Shown one piece after another: positions 43,099 to 52,326 of a stretch of 64,000 nucleotides of DNA. This stretch comes from Achromobacter deleyi. Its GTDB lineage: Bacteria; Pseudomonadota; Gammaproteobacteria; Burkholderiales; Burkholderiaceae_B. Where the stretch lies: the NCBI RefSeq assembly GCF_016127315.1, contig NZ_CP065997.1, positions 2,914,001 through 2,978,000 of the forward strand. Reading direction: 5' to 3'. The position numbers and the translations under genes were made by a program. Position 1 is the first letter of the stretch; each line of letters opens with the position of its first letter. The notes under the pieces are model-generated. The model did no database searches, was not told the origin of the DNA, and saw only the letters and a list, made by a program, of their open reading frames with translations.

Positions 43099-43566
43099 CT
43101 ATAGCAGGAAGACGGCCGCCACGATCAGCAGCCCCAGCACCAGGTTGACGCCGACCCAGCGGCGGATGCCCGCCATGGCCTGGCCGCCGCGCGGCCACTC
43201 GGAGGCGGCCACCGCCGCGCGCAGTCGCGGATAGAGCGCGGCCCGAATGTAGGCGTAGATGACAGTCATCACGAGCCCGCCCGTGGCCATCACGGTCCAG
43301 GCGCGCGGCATGAAGAAGGCGCCGCCGCTGCGCGCGGCCTGGGCCGCTTCCTGGCCGATCATGACCGCGCCGGTCGCCAGGATCAGCACGATGGCGGCCA
43401 GCACCGCGTTCAGGAAGGGGCCGAGCACCGCGGCCATCAGCCGCAGGCGCTGCGGCGGTTCCAGTTGCGCGGCCGCCGGCCGCAGGAAACAGTGGGCGAA
43501 CAGCATGCCGCCGACCCAGAGGATCACGGCCAGCAGGTGGATGAGTTTCAGGGCGCTGTAGAGCAT
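43099..43566 (-). CDS. CopD-like integral membrane protein
   Basis: 155 residues with four membrane helices. The start YSALKLIHLLAVILWVGGML and the following AHCFLRPAA are typical of the small CopD-domain proteins of Alcaligenaceae, which are linked by family name to copper but are of unproven function. The ATG at 43566 begins right at the first helix; in-frame ATGs at 43668 and 43671 with a G-rich site upstream would add about 35 residues. It is divergent from the haem locus. Confidence 0.78.
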   Translation of the reverse strand: MLYSALKLIHLLAVILWVGGMLFAHCFLRPAAAQLEPPQRLRLMAAVLGPFLNAVLAAIVLILATGAVMIGQEAAQAARSGGAFFMPRAWTVMATGGLVMTVIYAYIRAALYPRLRAAVAASEWPRGGQAMAGIRRWVGVNLVLGLLIVAAVFLL

Positions 43567-43699
43567 GGTGTCGGGGTTCGGGAATGGCCCGCGCCGGCGC
43601 GACGGCGGCGGCGAGGCCTGGCTGAGGGCGGTGGCCGCCGGGGAGAACGCGGCCGAGTCTGTCCCCATCATATATCCCCCTGACGCCCGGGCGGACTTC

Positions 43700-43746
43700 T
43701 TGACGTACGTCAGGGGTTTCCATTTAGAATGAGATTGATTGTTATT
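43700..43746 (+). promoter_or_regulatory. Candidate hurI promoter with Fur-like box
   Basis: A -35-like TTGACG at 43700-43705 and a -10-like TTTAGA at 43723-43728 are 17 bases apart. An AT-rich stretch at 43728-43746 matches the 19-bp Fur consensus at 10 positions by hand count. Position fits iron repression of hurI, as known in Bordetella; the match itself is modest. Confidence 0.5.
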
Positions 43747-43774
43747 TGTAATCAAGAATCTCCGGGAGTTCACC

Positions 43775-44284
43775 GTGTCCAACCTCGCGCTAGCCTCTGG
43801 CGACGCCGTCCATCTGCTCTACCGCGCGCACCACGGATGGCTGCATAACTGGCTGCGGGGCAAGCTGGGCAACTCCTGCGATGCCGCCGACCTGGCGCAG
43901 GACACCTTCCTGCGGGTGCTGCGGCATCGGCACGAACTGGACGCGCTGCGCGAGCCGCGCGCCTACCTGACCACCATCGCCAAGCGCCTGGTGCTGAATC
44001 ATTACCGGCGCCGCTCGCTCGAACAGGCCTACCTGGATGCCCTGGCGGCCATGCCCGAGGCCATGGCGCCGTCGCCCGAGCAGCGCCTGCTCATCCTCGA
44101 AACGCTGCAGGAAATCGACGAGATGCTGGCCGGCCTCGCGCGGCCGGCGCGGCAGGCGTTCCTGATGGCGCAGCTGGAAGGGCTCAGCCATATCGAGATC
44201 GCCGCGCGCCTGAACGTGTCGGTGCGGTCGGTGCACCGCTACATCGCCAAGGGGTACGAGCAATGCATCATGGCGGTGATGTGA
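43775..44284 (+). CDS. hurI: ECF sigma factor HurI of the haem-uptake system
   Basis: 169 residues from a GTG at 43775 with GGGAG 6 bases upstream. Region 2 (DAADLAQDTFLRVLRHRHEL) and region 4 (LEGLSHIEIAARLNVSVRSV) of FecI-type ECF sigma factors are clear. In Bordetella, HurI with HurR and BhuR induces bhuR when haem is bound outside. Its end overlaps hurR by 22 bases. It is the first gene of hurI-hurR-bhuRSTUV. Confidence 0.93.
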   Translation: MSNLALASGDAVHLLYRAHHGWLHNWLRGKLGNSCDAADLAQDTFLRVLRHRHELDALREPRAYLTTIAKRLVLNHYRRRSLEQAYLDALAAMPEAMAPSPEQRLLILETLQEIDEMLAGLARPARQAFLMAQLEGLSHIEIAARLNVSVRSVHRYIAKGYEQCIMAVM

Positions 44285-45264
44285 GCGCGCCGTGGGGCGT
44301 GGCGGGCGAGCTGCCCGCCGTCGACCGCAAGGTCGCGGGCGAGGCGGCGCGCTGGCTGCTGCGCCTGAGCTCCGAGCGCGCCACCGATGCCGACGTCCAT
44401 GCCTGCCAGCAGTGGCGCGCCAGCAAGGCCGAGCATGAACACGCCTGGCAGCGCGCGCAGCGCGTCAACCAGCGCTTCGGCCTGATCCCGGCGTCGCTCG
44501 GCATGGCGGCGCTGAACCGGCCCGAATCCGCCGGCCGGCGCGCGGCGGTGAAGACGCTGGCCGCGCTGATCGTGGCGGGGCCGGTGGGCTGGGCCGCGTG
44601 GCGCGCCAGTCCGTTCGAATGGAGCGCCGACTACCGCAGCGCCACTGGCGAACAGCGCCGGGTGGCGCTCAGCGACGGTTCCTCCATGCGCCTGAACACC
44701 GCCAGCGCGGTGGATGTGCTGTACGACGCCGACCAGCGGCTGGTGCGGCTGCGCGCCGGCGAGATCGCCGTCCACGCGGTGGCCGAGGGCGGCGCCCATC
44801 CGCGGCCCTTCGTGGTGCGCACGCGGCAGGGCGATGTCCAGGCGCAGGCGGCGCGCTTCTGCGTGCGCGAAGACGGTTCGGCCTGCCGCGTCAGCGTGCA
44901 GGAAGGCGGCGTGACGCTGCGCCGCGGCGACGCCAGCCTGGCGCTGGCGGCTGGCGAGCAGGCCTGGTTGCGCGGCGATGAAGCGCCACGCATCGAGCCG
45001 GCCGACCCGCATGCCGCCGACTGGACGCGCGGCGTGCTGCATGCCAGCGCCTGGCGCCTGGATGCCTTCGCGGCGGAGCTGGGCCGCTACCGGCCCGGCG
45101 TGCTGCGCTGTGATCCGGAAGTCGCCGGGCTGCGCATCTCGGGCGCCTTCCAGTTGCAGGATACCGACGCGGTGCTGGCGGCCTTGCCGTCCACGCTGCC
45201 GGTGCAGGTGCGCTACCGCAGCGCGTACTGGGTGACGATCATGCCGCGCGCGGGACAGGCCTGA
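44263..45264 (+). CDS. hurR: FecR-type regulator HurR (haem signalling)
   Basis: 333 residues. The N-terminal cytoplasmic domain (AARWLLRLSSERATDADVHA) is of the FecR anti-sigma type, one membrane helix follows near 93-113 (VKTLAALIVAGPVGWAAW), and the periplasmic part holds the FecR domain (VALSDGSSMRLNTASAVDV). It should relay the signal from the BhuR N-domain to HurI. The ATG lies inside the end of hurI, so translation is coupled. Confidence 0.92.
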   Translation: MHHGGDVSAPWGVAGELPAVDRKVAGEAARWLLRLSSERATDADVHACQQWRASKAEHEHAWQRAQRVNQRFGLIPASLGMAALNRPESAGRRAAVKTLAALIVAGPVGWAAWRASPFEWSADYRSATGEQRRVALSDGSSMRLNTASAVDVLYDADQRLVRLRAGEIAVHAVAEGGAHPRPFVVRTRQGDVQAQAARFCVREDGSACRVSVQEGGVTLRRGDASLALAAGEQAWLRGDEAPRIEPADPHAADWTRGVLHASAWRLDAFAAELGRYRPGVLRCDPEVAGLRISGAFQLQDTDAVLAALPSTLPVQVRYRSAYWVTIMPRAGQA

Positions 45265-45376
45265 TTTGTCGTTGTTACAAAAAAGCCGGGGGCGAGCTGT
45301 CCGGTTGGCGTTGGCCGAGGGTCATGGTCAGTAGAGGCACACGAATGCCGATACCCGTTGGATCGAAAGGACGACC

Positions 45377-47995
45377 ATGGCTCACTCCCCCGCCAGCCGC
45401 GCCCGCGGCACCCCCATGAACCGAGAGGCTCCATGCCGATTGACCCGCCTGGCCCTGGCGCTGCGCATTGCCACCGCGCTGGCTGCCCCCGCCGCCACGC
45501 TGTGGCCGGCCGCCGCCGCGCTGGCCCAGGTCGCGCCGGCCGAGCAGGCGCGCAGCTACCGCATTCCGGCCGGCCCGCTGGCCGAGAACCTGTCGCGCTT
45601 CGCCGACAACGCCGGCGTCACGGTGCTGTTCGACGCGGCGCTGGTGGGCCAGCGCCGTGGTGCCGGCCTGAACGGGGAGTATTCCGTGGCTGACGGTTTC
45701 GCCCGCCTGCTGGCCGGCAGCGGCCTGGCCGCGCGCGAGCGCAGCCCGGGCGTGTTCGTGCTGCAGGCCCTGCCGCAGGCCGGCGTGACGCAGCTGACGC
45801 CGGTCACGGTGGAAGGCGAGGGCGCGGCGGTCACGCCCGCCTGGGAAACCCGCAGCGACCGCAAGCGCCTGGACGACGCGCAGGTGCGCAGCTGGGGCGA
45901 CCTGAGCAAGCGCCTGGAACCCGGCGTGAATTTCAACCGCCAGAACAACAGCATCAACATCCGCGGCCTCGACCAGGACCGCGTGCTGACGCGGGTGGAC
46001 GGCATCCGCCTGCCGTGGCTCGACGACGGCGCGCGCGGCGTCAAGGGCGGCCTGGAAGCGGTGGACTTCAATTCCCTGTCGCGCCTGGACATCGTGCGCG
46101 GCGCCGACGCCAGCGCCGGCGGTTCGGGCGCCATCTCGGGCATGGCGGACCTGTACACGCTCGATCCCTCGGACCTGCTGGCCGACGGCAAGACCTTCGG
46201 CGCGCTGGCCAAGACCGACTACGACACCGCCGACAGCAGCTGGGGCGCCAACGCCGCGCTGGCCGGGCAGATCCACAGCAACACCTTCTGGCTGGTGCAG
46301 GCGGGCGTGCGCAACGGCCACGCGCTCGACAATCGCGGCGACGTCGGCGGCTACGGCCCGCGCCGCAACCAGCCGACGCCCGAGGACTACGACCAGCGCA
46401 GCTTCCTGCTCAAGCTGCAGCAGCGCGTCGAGGGCGGCCACCGCTTCGGCCTGACCGGCGAATACTTCAAGCGCAACGCCACGCAGGACAGCATGTTCGA
46501 GCAGGGGCCGGGCACCAGCTACCTGATCGGCGAAAACACCACCAAGAAGGAAACCGAGCGCCAGCGCGTGTCGCTCGATTATTCCTACAAGGCGCCCGGC
46601 GAGGGCGGCTGGATCGACAGCGCCACCGCGGTGGTGTACTGGCAGCGCATGCAGCTCGACAGCGCGCTGGATGGCGAACGCAGCCGCGACACGCGCGCCA
46701 ACATCATTCCCGGCGATCCCCTCCGCTACGGCTTTCCCAGCGGCGCCTATGGCCGCAACAACTCCATCCGCCAGACCATGTTCGGCGCCAATGGCGAGCT
46801 GACCAAGCGGCTGGCGGGCAACACGGTGTCGCAGCTGTGGACCGTGGGCGGCGAGTGGTACGGCAACAAGACCGAACAGAATTCCAGCGGCTACGACAAC
46901 TGCCCCACGGTGCCGCCCGGCACGCCGGCGCTGTTCGGCCCGCGTACCTGCGACATGCTGCACACCAACCAGGCCGACGTGCCGCTGTCCAAGGGCAGCC
47001 AGTGGGCGTTGTGGATGTCAGACGAATTCAGCTTCGGCGACGGCCGCTACACCGTCATGCCGGCGTTACGATACGACCACTACGAGCAGAAGCCCAAGTC
47101 CACCGAAAGCTACGCCAGCAACCGCAATGGCGGCGTGCTGCCGCCCGAGAACCGCGGCGGACGCTTTTCCCCCAAGTTGCTGACCACCTGGAAGGCGGCC
47201 GACGCGCTGAGCCTGTATGCGCAGTACGCCTATGGCTTCAAGGCGCCGAGCGCGACGCAGCTGTACACCAACTACGGCGGTCCCGGCACCTACCTGCGGG
47301 TCGGCAATCCCTACCTGAAACCCGAAACCAGCAAGGGCTGGGAACTGGGCGCCAAGCTGGGATCCGATTCGCTCGGCGGCGCGCTATCGTTCTTCGACAA
47401 CCGTTACCAGAATTTCATCGACAGCAACGTGCCGCTGGACGCCAACTCGCCGCAGTGGCAGCCGGGATGGGCCGGGCAGTACCCGCTGGGCATCACCGGC
47501 AACGTCAACCGCGCCAAGGTGCGCATCTATGGCGCCGAGGCCAGCGCGCACTGGAAGTTCTCGCCGGGCTGGCGCACCTGGGGCTCGCTGGCGTGGGCGG
47601 TGGGCAAGGATGAAGGCACCGGCCAGTACCTGAACTCGGTGGCGCCGCTGAAGGCGGTGCTGGGCGTGGGCTACGGCCGCGACGTGTGGGGCGTGGACGC
47701 GATGCTGACCACCGCCCTGCGCCGCAACAAGGTCGAGTACCCGGAAGCCGGCGCCACGACGCCCAACCGCGACTTCCAGGCGCCCGGCTACGGCGTGGTG
47801 GACCTGATGGGCTACTGGCGGCCGACGGCGGTCAAGGGCCTGCAGGTGCAGGCCGGCGTCTTCAACCTGTTCGACAAGAAGTACTGGGAAGCGATCAACG
47901 TGCCGACCGCCGGCGCCACGGCCCTGCCGCGGCCGGTGGACTGGTACACGGAACCGGGACGCAGCCTGCGCGTCTCACTGACTTATCAATACTGA
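45377..47995 (+). CDS. bhuR: TonB-dependent haem receptor BhuR
   Basis: 872 residues. After the signal region comes an STN signalling domain (about 55-130: SYRIPAGPLAENLSRFADNA) used for transmembrane induction, then a plug (SINIRGLDQDRVLTRVDGIR) and a 22-strand barrel. VNFNRQNNSINIRGLDQDRV and RGVKGGLEAVDFNSLSR follow the HmuR/BhuR haem-receptor type. It ends in YQY. The ATG at 45377 has AAAGGA upstream. It takes haem from host haemoproteins or free haem across the outer membrane. The 112-base gap after hurR probably holds the HurI-dependent promoter. Confidence 0.94.
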   Translation: MAHSPASRARGTPMNREAPCRLTRLALALRIATALAAPAATLWPAAAALAQVAPAEQARSYRIPAGPLAENLSRFADNAGVTVLFDAALVGQRRGAGLNGEYSVADGFARLLAGSGLAARERSPGVFVLQALPQAGVTQLTPVTVEGEGAAVTPAWETRSDRKRLDDAQVRSWGDLSKRLEPGVNFNRQNNSINIRGLDQDRVLTRVDGIRLPWLDDGARGVKGGLEAVDFNSLSRLDIVRGADASAGGSGAISGMADLYTLDPSDLLADGKTFGALAKTDYDTADSSWGANAALAGQIHSNTFWLVQAGVRNGHALDNRGDVGGYGPRRNQPTPEDYDQRSFLLKLQQRVEGGHRFGLTGEYFKRNATQDSMFEQGPGTSYLIGENTTKKETERQRVSLDYSYKAPGEGGWIDSATAVVYWQRMQLDSALDGERSRDTRANIIPGDPLRYGFPSGAYGRNNSIRQTMFGANGELTKRLAGNTVSQLWTVGGEWYGNKTEQNSSGYDNCPTVPPGTPALFGPRTCDMLHTNQADVPLSKGSQWALWMSDEFSFGDGRYTVMPALRYDHYEQKPKSTESYASNRNGGVLPPENRGGRFSPKLLTTWKAADALSLYAQYAYGFKAPSATQLYTNYGGPGTYLRVGNPYLKPETSKGWELGAKLGSDSLGGALSFFDNRYQNFIDSNVPLDANSPQWQPGWAGQYPLGITGNVNRAKVRIYGAEASAHWKFSPGWRTWGSLAWAVGKDEGTGQYLNSVAPLKAVLGVGYGRDVWGVDAMLTTALRRNKVEYPEAGATTPNRDFQAPGYGVVDLMGYWRPTAVKGLQVQAGVFNLFDKKYWEAINVPTAGATALPRPVDWYTEPGRSLRVSLTYQY

Positions 47996-48063
47996 CCCGC
48001 GCTGCCGCCGCTGCGCGACAGCGGCGGCAGTCTCGATTTTCCATTCCGGCTGGAGAGCCCGCA

Positions 48064-49122
48064 ATGAACCAAGAAGTGAAGCACACCGATTTCGACACCC
48101 GCGCCGCCGAGCTGCGCGCGCGCAACGACGCGCTGGCGGCGAGCAAGCCCGGCCTGCGCGCCCGCAACCTGGCGCAGGAACTGGGCGTCTCCGAGGCCGA
48201 ATGGGTCGCCGCCGGCTGTGGCGGCGTCAAGGCGATTGAACTGCACGGCCAGCCGCAGGAGATCTTCCGCGAATTGGGCACGCTGGGTCCGGTGATGGCC
48301 TTGACGCGCAATGACTGGTGCGTGCACGAACGCCACGGCGAATACCTGGACATCCAGGCCGACGGGCCGGTTGGCCTGGTGCTGGGGCCGGACATCGACC
48401 TGCGCGTGTTCTTCTCGAGCTGGCGCTCGGCCTGGGCGGTCGAGCAGGATGGCCGCCACAGCCTGCAGTTCTTCGACGGCGAGGGCGTGGCGGTGCACAA
48501 GGTCTATCGCACCGAGGCCACCAACGTCGCCGCGTATGACGCGCTGGTGGCCCGTTTCGCCGGCGCGTCGCGCTGGCCCGAGACCTCGCCCTATGCGCCC
48601 GCCACCGACGCGCCGCGGGTCGAGGACAGCGCGCAATGGCGCCAGGCCTGGCTCGGCATGCAGGATACGCACGAATTCTTCCCGCTGCTGCGCAAGTTCA
48701 AGGTGTCGCGCCTGGCGGCGCTGGCGGCGGCCGGCGAGGACCTGGCCCAGACGGTGCCGGTGGAATCGGTCGAGCGCATGCTGGAGTCGGCCGCGGGCAG
48801 CGGCCTGTCGATCATGTGCTTCGTCGGCAACCGGGGCATGATCCAGATCCACACGGGTCCGGTTGAACAGCTGCGCCGCACCGGTCCCTGGTATAACGTG
48901 CTGGACCCGAAGTTCAACCTGCACCTGGACACCACCGCCATCGCGTCGGCGTGGGTGGTCAACAAGCCCACCAGCGATGGCTGGGTGACGTCGCTGGAGC
49001 TGTATTCTTCCAGCGGCGACCTGATTGCGCAGTTCTTTGGCGAGCGCAAGCCGGGCAAGCCGGAACTGCCGGGTTGGCGTGAATTGATGTTGGGTCTGTG
49101 CCGCGTGCCGTTGGCCGCGTGA
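48064..49122 (+). CDS. bhuS: Cytoplasmic haem-handling protein BhuS (HemS/ChuS family)
   Basis: 352 residues with the two repeated HemS halves. The first begins LRARNLAQELGVSEAEWVAA and contains LGPVMALTRNDWCVHERHGE. The second contains the parallel SGLSIMCFVGNRGMIQIHTG, followed by GPWYNVLDPKFNLHLDTTAI. Family members bind haem delivered by the ABC importer and pass it to or act as a degrading enzyme. It sits between the receptor and the transporter genes, 10 bases before bhuT. Confidence 0.94.
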   Translation: MNQEVKHTDFDTRAAELRARNDALAASKPGLRARNLAQELGVSEAEWVAAGCGGVKAIELHGQPQEIFRELGTLGPVMALTRNDWCVHERHGEYLDIQADGPVGLVLGPDIDLRVFFSSWRSAWAVEQDGRHSLQFFDGEGVAVHKVYRTEATNVAAYDALVARFAGASRWPETSPYAPATDAPRVEDSAQWRQAWLGMQDTHEFFPLLRKFKVSRLAALAAAGEDLAQTVPVESVERMLESAAGSGLSIMCFVGNRGMIQIHTGPVEQLRRTGPWYNVLDPKFNLHLDTTAIASAWVVNKPTSDGWVTSLELYSSSGDLIAQFFGERKPGKPELPGWRELMLGLCRVPLAA

Positions 49123-49132
49123 GGATGAAGCA

Positions 49133-49966
49133 ATGAAGAAATGGCTGGCGATGGCGGCGGGATGGATGCTGGTGGCGTGCGCGCAGGCGGCGCCGCCGGC
49201 GCGCGTGGTGACCCTGGGCGGCAGCGTGACGGAGATCGTCTACGGCCTGGGGCAGGGTGACAGGCTGGTGGGCGACGACCAGTCCAGCCTGTACCCGGAG
49301 GCCGCGACCAAGCTGCCGCGCGTCGGCTATTACCGCGCGGTGCCGGTGGAAGGCGTGCTGGCGCTCAAGCCCGACCTGGTGCTGGCCTCCGAACAGGCCG
49401 GCCCGCCCGAGGCGCTCAAGCGCCTGGGCGAGGTCGGGGTGCGGGTGGTGAGCGTGCCGGACGCGCCGTCGGTCGATTCGCTCAAGGCGCGCATCCGCGC
49501 CGTGGCGGGCGCGCTGGACGTGGCGCCCGCCGGCGAGCGCATGGTGCAGGAGGTGACGCGCGAACTCGACAAGGCCGAGGCGCTGCCCGCCACGCGCGCG
49601 CGGGCGCTGCTGCTGATAAACCGCAATGGCGCGCCGCAGGGCGCGGGCCATGGCACCGCGGCGGCCGAGGTCATGCACCTGGCCGGGCTGGCCAACGTGC
49701 TGGACGGGCAGCAGGGCTACAAACCGCTGTCGCCCGAAGCCATCGGCGCGCTGGCGCCGGACCTGATCATCGTGACGCGCGAGTCGCTGCAGGCCAGCGG
49801 CGGCCTGGAAGGCTTCGCGCGGCTGCCCGGCATCGCCGTCACGCAGGCCGCCGCGAAGCAGCGCATCATCGTGATGGACGACCTGCTGATCCTGGGCCTG
49901 GGCCCGCGCCTGCCGCAGGCGCTGACGCAGCTCAAGCAGGAGGCCGCGCATGCCATGGCGCGCTAA
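49133..49966 (+). CDS. bhuT: Periplasmic haem-binding protein BhuT
   Basis: 277 residues, cluster A-II binding-protein fold with a single long linker helix: ARVVTLGGSVTEIVYGLGQG, KLPRVGYYRAVPVEGVLALK, PDLVLASEQAGPPEAL. The N-terminal signal MKKWLAMAAGWMLVACAQA contains a possible lipobox (LVAC) as well as a signal peptidase I site (AQA-A). It shuttles haem from the receptor to BhuUV. It overlaps bhuU by 17 bases. Confidence 0.94.
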   Translation: MKKWLAMAAGWMLVACAQAAPPARVVTLGGSVTEIVYGLGQGDRLVGDDQSSLYPEAATKLPRVGYYRAVPVEGVLALKPDLVLASEQAGPPEALKRLGEVGVRVVSVPDAPSVDSLKARIRAVAGALDVAPAGERMVQEVTRELDKAEALPATRARALLLINRNGAPQGAGHGTAAAEVMHLAGLANVLDGQQGYKPLSPEAIGALAPDLIIVTRESLQASGGLEGFARLPGIAVTQAAAKQRIIVMDDLLILGLGPRLPQALTQLKQEAAHAMAR

Positions 49967-50948
49967 CCCGCCCCTGGCGCTGGTGCTCCTGGCGGTGGCG
50001 TTGGTGGCGGCGGTGCTGGCGGCCAGCGCCAGCGGCGCGGTCTCGATTCCCCTGCGCGAACTGCCGTCGCTGCTGTGGGGCACGCCTACGCCGGAACAGG
50101 CGCTGTGGCGCAACGTGCTGATCGACATCCGCCTGCCGCGGGTGCTGCTGGCGGTGGTGATGGGCGCCGGCCTGGCGATCTCGGGCGCGGCGCTGCAGGC
50201 GCTATTCCGCAATCCGCTGGCCGAGCCGGGCCTGATCGGCATTTCCGCCGGCGCCTCGCTGGGCGCCGTCATCGCCATCGTGATGACGCACGGCGGCTTC
50301 TGGTACACCGCGCCGGGCGCCTTCATCGGCAGCCTGGTCGCGACGCTGTCGGCCTACATGGTGGGCCGGCGCGTGCCGGGCGTGGCCGGGCTGCTGCTGG
50401 CGGGGGTGGCGATCACCGCCATTGCCTTCAGCCTGATCGGCCTGTTCACTTTCATGGCTTCCGACGCGCAACTGCGCGACCTGACCTTCTGGAACATGGG
50501 CAGCCTGGCCGGCGCCAGCTGGAAGCTGCTGGCCTTCCTGGGGCCGTGGGTGCTGCTGCTGTCGTTCTGGCTGATGCGCCAGTGGCGCGTGATGAACGCG
50601 CTGCTGCTGGGCGAGCGCGAGGCCCAGCACCTGGGCTATTCGCTCAAGCAGGCGCGGGCCCGGCTGGTGCTGGCCTGCACCCTGATCGTCGGGCCGCTGG
50701 TCGCCGCCAGCGGCACCATCGTGTTCGTCGGCCTGGTGGTGCCGCACCTGGTGCGCATGACGCTGGGCGCCAACCATCGCCTGCTGCTGCCCGCCTGTCT
50801 GCTGGGCGGAGGGCTGGTGATGACGCTGGCCGACTGGCTGGCGCGCATCGTGGTGATTCCGGCCGAACTGCCGATCGGCCTGGTGACCGGGCTGGTGGGC
50901 GGTCCCTTCTTCCTGTGGCTGCTGGCGCGCGGCCGGAGGCACGGTTGA
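49950..50948 (+). CDS. bhuU: Haem ABC transporter permease BhuU
   Basis: 332 residues with about ten helices of the FecCD family. Signatures: IRLPRVLLAVVMGAGLAISG, GAALQALFRNPLAEPGLIGI, and GTIVFVGLVVPHLVRMTLG. A homodimer in the inner membrane is expected. The start lies within bhuT, and the stop overlaps the bhuV start by one base. Confidence 0.95.
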   Translation: MPWRANPPLALVLLAVALVAAVLAASASGAVSIPLRELPSLLWGTPTPEQALWRNVLIDIRLPRVLLAVVMGAGLAISGAALQALFRNPLAEPGLIGISAGASLGAVIAIVMTHGGFWYTAPGAFIGSLVATLSAYMVGRRVPGVAGLLLAGVAITAIAFSLIGLFTFMASDAQLRDLTFWNMGSLAGASWKLLAFLGPWVLLLSFWLMRQWRVMNALLLGEREAQHLGYSLKQARARLVLACTLIVGPLVAASGTIVFVGLVVPHLVRMTLGANHRLLLPACLLGGGLVMTLADWLARIVVIPAELPIGLVTGLVGGPFFLWLLARGRRHG

Positions 50949-51733
50949 TGCTGGCCGCTGAAAATCTGACCCTGGCGCGCGACGGCAAGCGCATCCTGGA
51001 CCGCGTGTCGCTGGCGATCCATCCCGGCGAAGTGGTGGGCCTGCTGGGCAGCAACGGCGCCGGCAAGTCGACCCTGCTGGGCGCGCTGTCGGCCGAGCTG
51101 GGCGCGGATGGCGGCAGCCTGACGCTGGACGGCCGCCCGCTGGACGCGATGCCGCCGCGCGAGCAGGCGCGCAAGCGCGCGGTGCTGCCGCAGAAGCCCG
51201 GGCTGACCTTCGACCTGGGGGTGCGCGAGGTGGTGGCGATGGGCGCCTATCCGTTTCCGGAACTGTCGCCGGCCGAGGTCGACGAACTGGCGCGGCAGGC
51301 GCTGGAATGGGCCGACGTCAGCCACCTGGATGGCCGCCGCTATCCGCAGCTGTCGGGCGGCGAGCAGCAGCGGGTGCAGTTCGCCCGGGTGCTGGTGCAA
51401 TGCCGCGCGGCGCGTGCCGCGGACGAGGCCCGCTATCTGTTGCTGGACGAACCCACCGCCAGCCTGGATCCCAAGCACCAGGCCGACCTGATGCGGCGCG
51501 CGGCCCAGCTGGCGCGCGAAAGCCATACGGGCGTGCTGGTCATCCTGCACGACATGAACCTGGCGGCGCGCTGGTGCGACCGCCTGCTGCTGCTGAGCGG
51601 CGGCCAGGCGGTGGCGCTGGGCACGCCGGCCGAGGTGCTGACGCCGGCCAACCTGTTCCTGGCGTACGGCATCGAGGCGCAGGTGATGCCGCACCCGCTG
51701 CAGGCCGACCGGCTGCTGGTGCTGATGGCTTGA
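50948..51733 (+). CDS. bhuV: Haem ABC transporter ATPase BhuV
   Basis: 261 residues: Walker A GSNGAGKST, signature LSGGEQQR, Walker B YLLLDEPTASLD, switch histidine VILHDMN. The insertion between signature and Walker B (VLVQCRAARAADEARY) is typical of HmuV-type haem ATPases. The ATG at 50948 is fixed by one-base overlap with bhuU. It is the last gene of the haem operon. Confidence 0.95.
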   Translation: MLAAENLTLARDGKRILDRVSLAIHPGEVVGLLGSNGAGKSTLLGALSAELGADGGSLTLDGRPLDAMPPREQARKRAVLPQKPGLTFDLGVREVVAMGAYPFPELSPAEVDELARQALEWADVSHLDGRRYPQLSGGEQQRVQFARVLVQCRAARAADEARYLLLDEPTASLDPKHQADLMRRAAQLARESHTGVLVILHDMNLAARWCDRLLLLSGGQAVALGTPAEVLTPANLFLAYGIEAQVMPHPLQADRLLVLMA

Positions 51734-51764
51734 TGCGGGCGAGCCCCGGTAAAATGGGGCATCG

Positions 51765-51784
51765 CGGCGGCCGTGGCCGCCTTT
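51765..51784 (+). terminator. Short hairpin with T4 between bhuV and yajQ
   Basis: GGCGGCC and GGCCGCC with a GT centre, followed by TTTT. It would give a compact GC-rich hairpin ending the haem operon. A TAAAAT at 51749-51754 just before it may be the -10 of yajQ. Confidence 0.4.
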
Positions 51785-51812
51785 TCCTCATCTACCGACA
51801 GGACCCAGTGTC

Positions 51813-52295
51813 ATGCCTACTTTCGACGTCGTCTCCGAAGTCGACAAACACGAACTCACCAACGCCATCGACCAGGCCAACCGCGAGCTCGCCACCCGTT
51901 TCGATTTCAAGGGCACGGATGCCAAGTTCGAGCTGGAAGGCTTCGTGGTGACGCAGGTCGCATCCAGCGCGTTCCAGCTCAAGCAGATGCTGGATATCCT
52001 GCGCGGCCGCCTGTCGGCGCGCGGGATCGACGTGCGCTGCCTGGATGTGGCGGATCCGCTGGAGAACCTGGGCGGGGCGCGGCAGAAGGTGACGATCAAG
52101 CAGGGCATCGAGCAGCCGGTGGCCAAGAAGCTGATCGCGGCGATCAAGAACGCCAAGCTCAAGGTCGAGAGCCAGATCAATGGCGACAAGCTGCGGATCA
52201 GTGGCAAGAAGCGGGATGATCTGCAGACGGCGATCGCGTTGTTGAAGAAGACGGATGTGGATTTGCCGTTGCAGTTCGAGAATTTTCGGGACTGA
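51813..52295 (+). CDS. yajQ: YajQ family cyclic-di-GMP/nucleotide-binding protein
   Basis: 160 residues, the full family length. It begins MPTFDVVSEVDKHELTNAID and carries FDFKGTDAKFELEGF, KVTIKQGIEQPVAKKLIAAI and KVESQINGDKLRISGKKRDD, all near-invariant in YajQ (DUF520). Members bind nucleotides, in Xanthomonas cyclic di-GMP, and affect transcription. It is a single gene after the haem operon. Confidence 0.97.
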   Translation: MPTFDVVSEVDKHELTNAIDQANRELATRFDFKGTDAKFELEGFVVTQVASSAFQLKQMLDILRGRLSARGIDVRCLDVADPLENLGGARQKVTIKQGIEQPVAKKLIAAIKNAKLKVESQINGDKLRISGKKRDDLQTAIALLKKTDVDLPLQFENFRD

Positions 52296-52326
52296 TTTTT
52301 TTTTGGCGGCGGGGGCTTCGTAGGCC

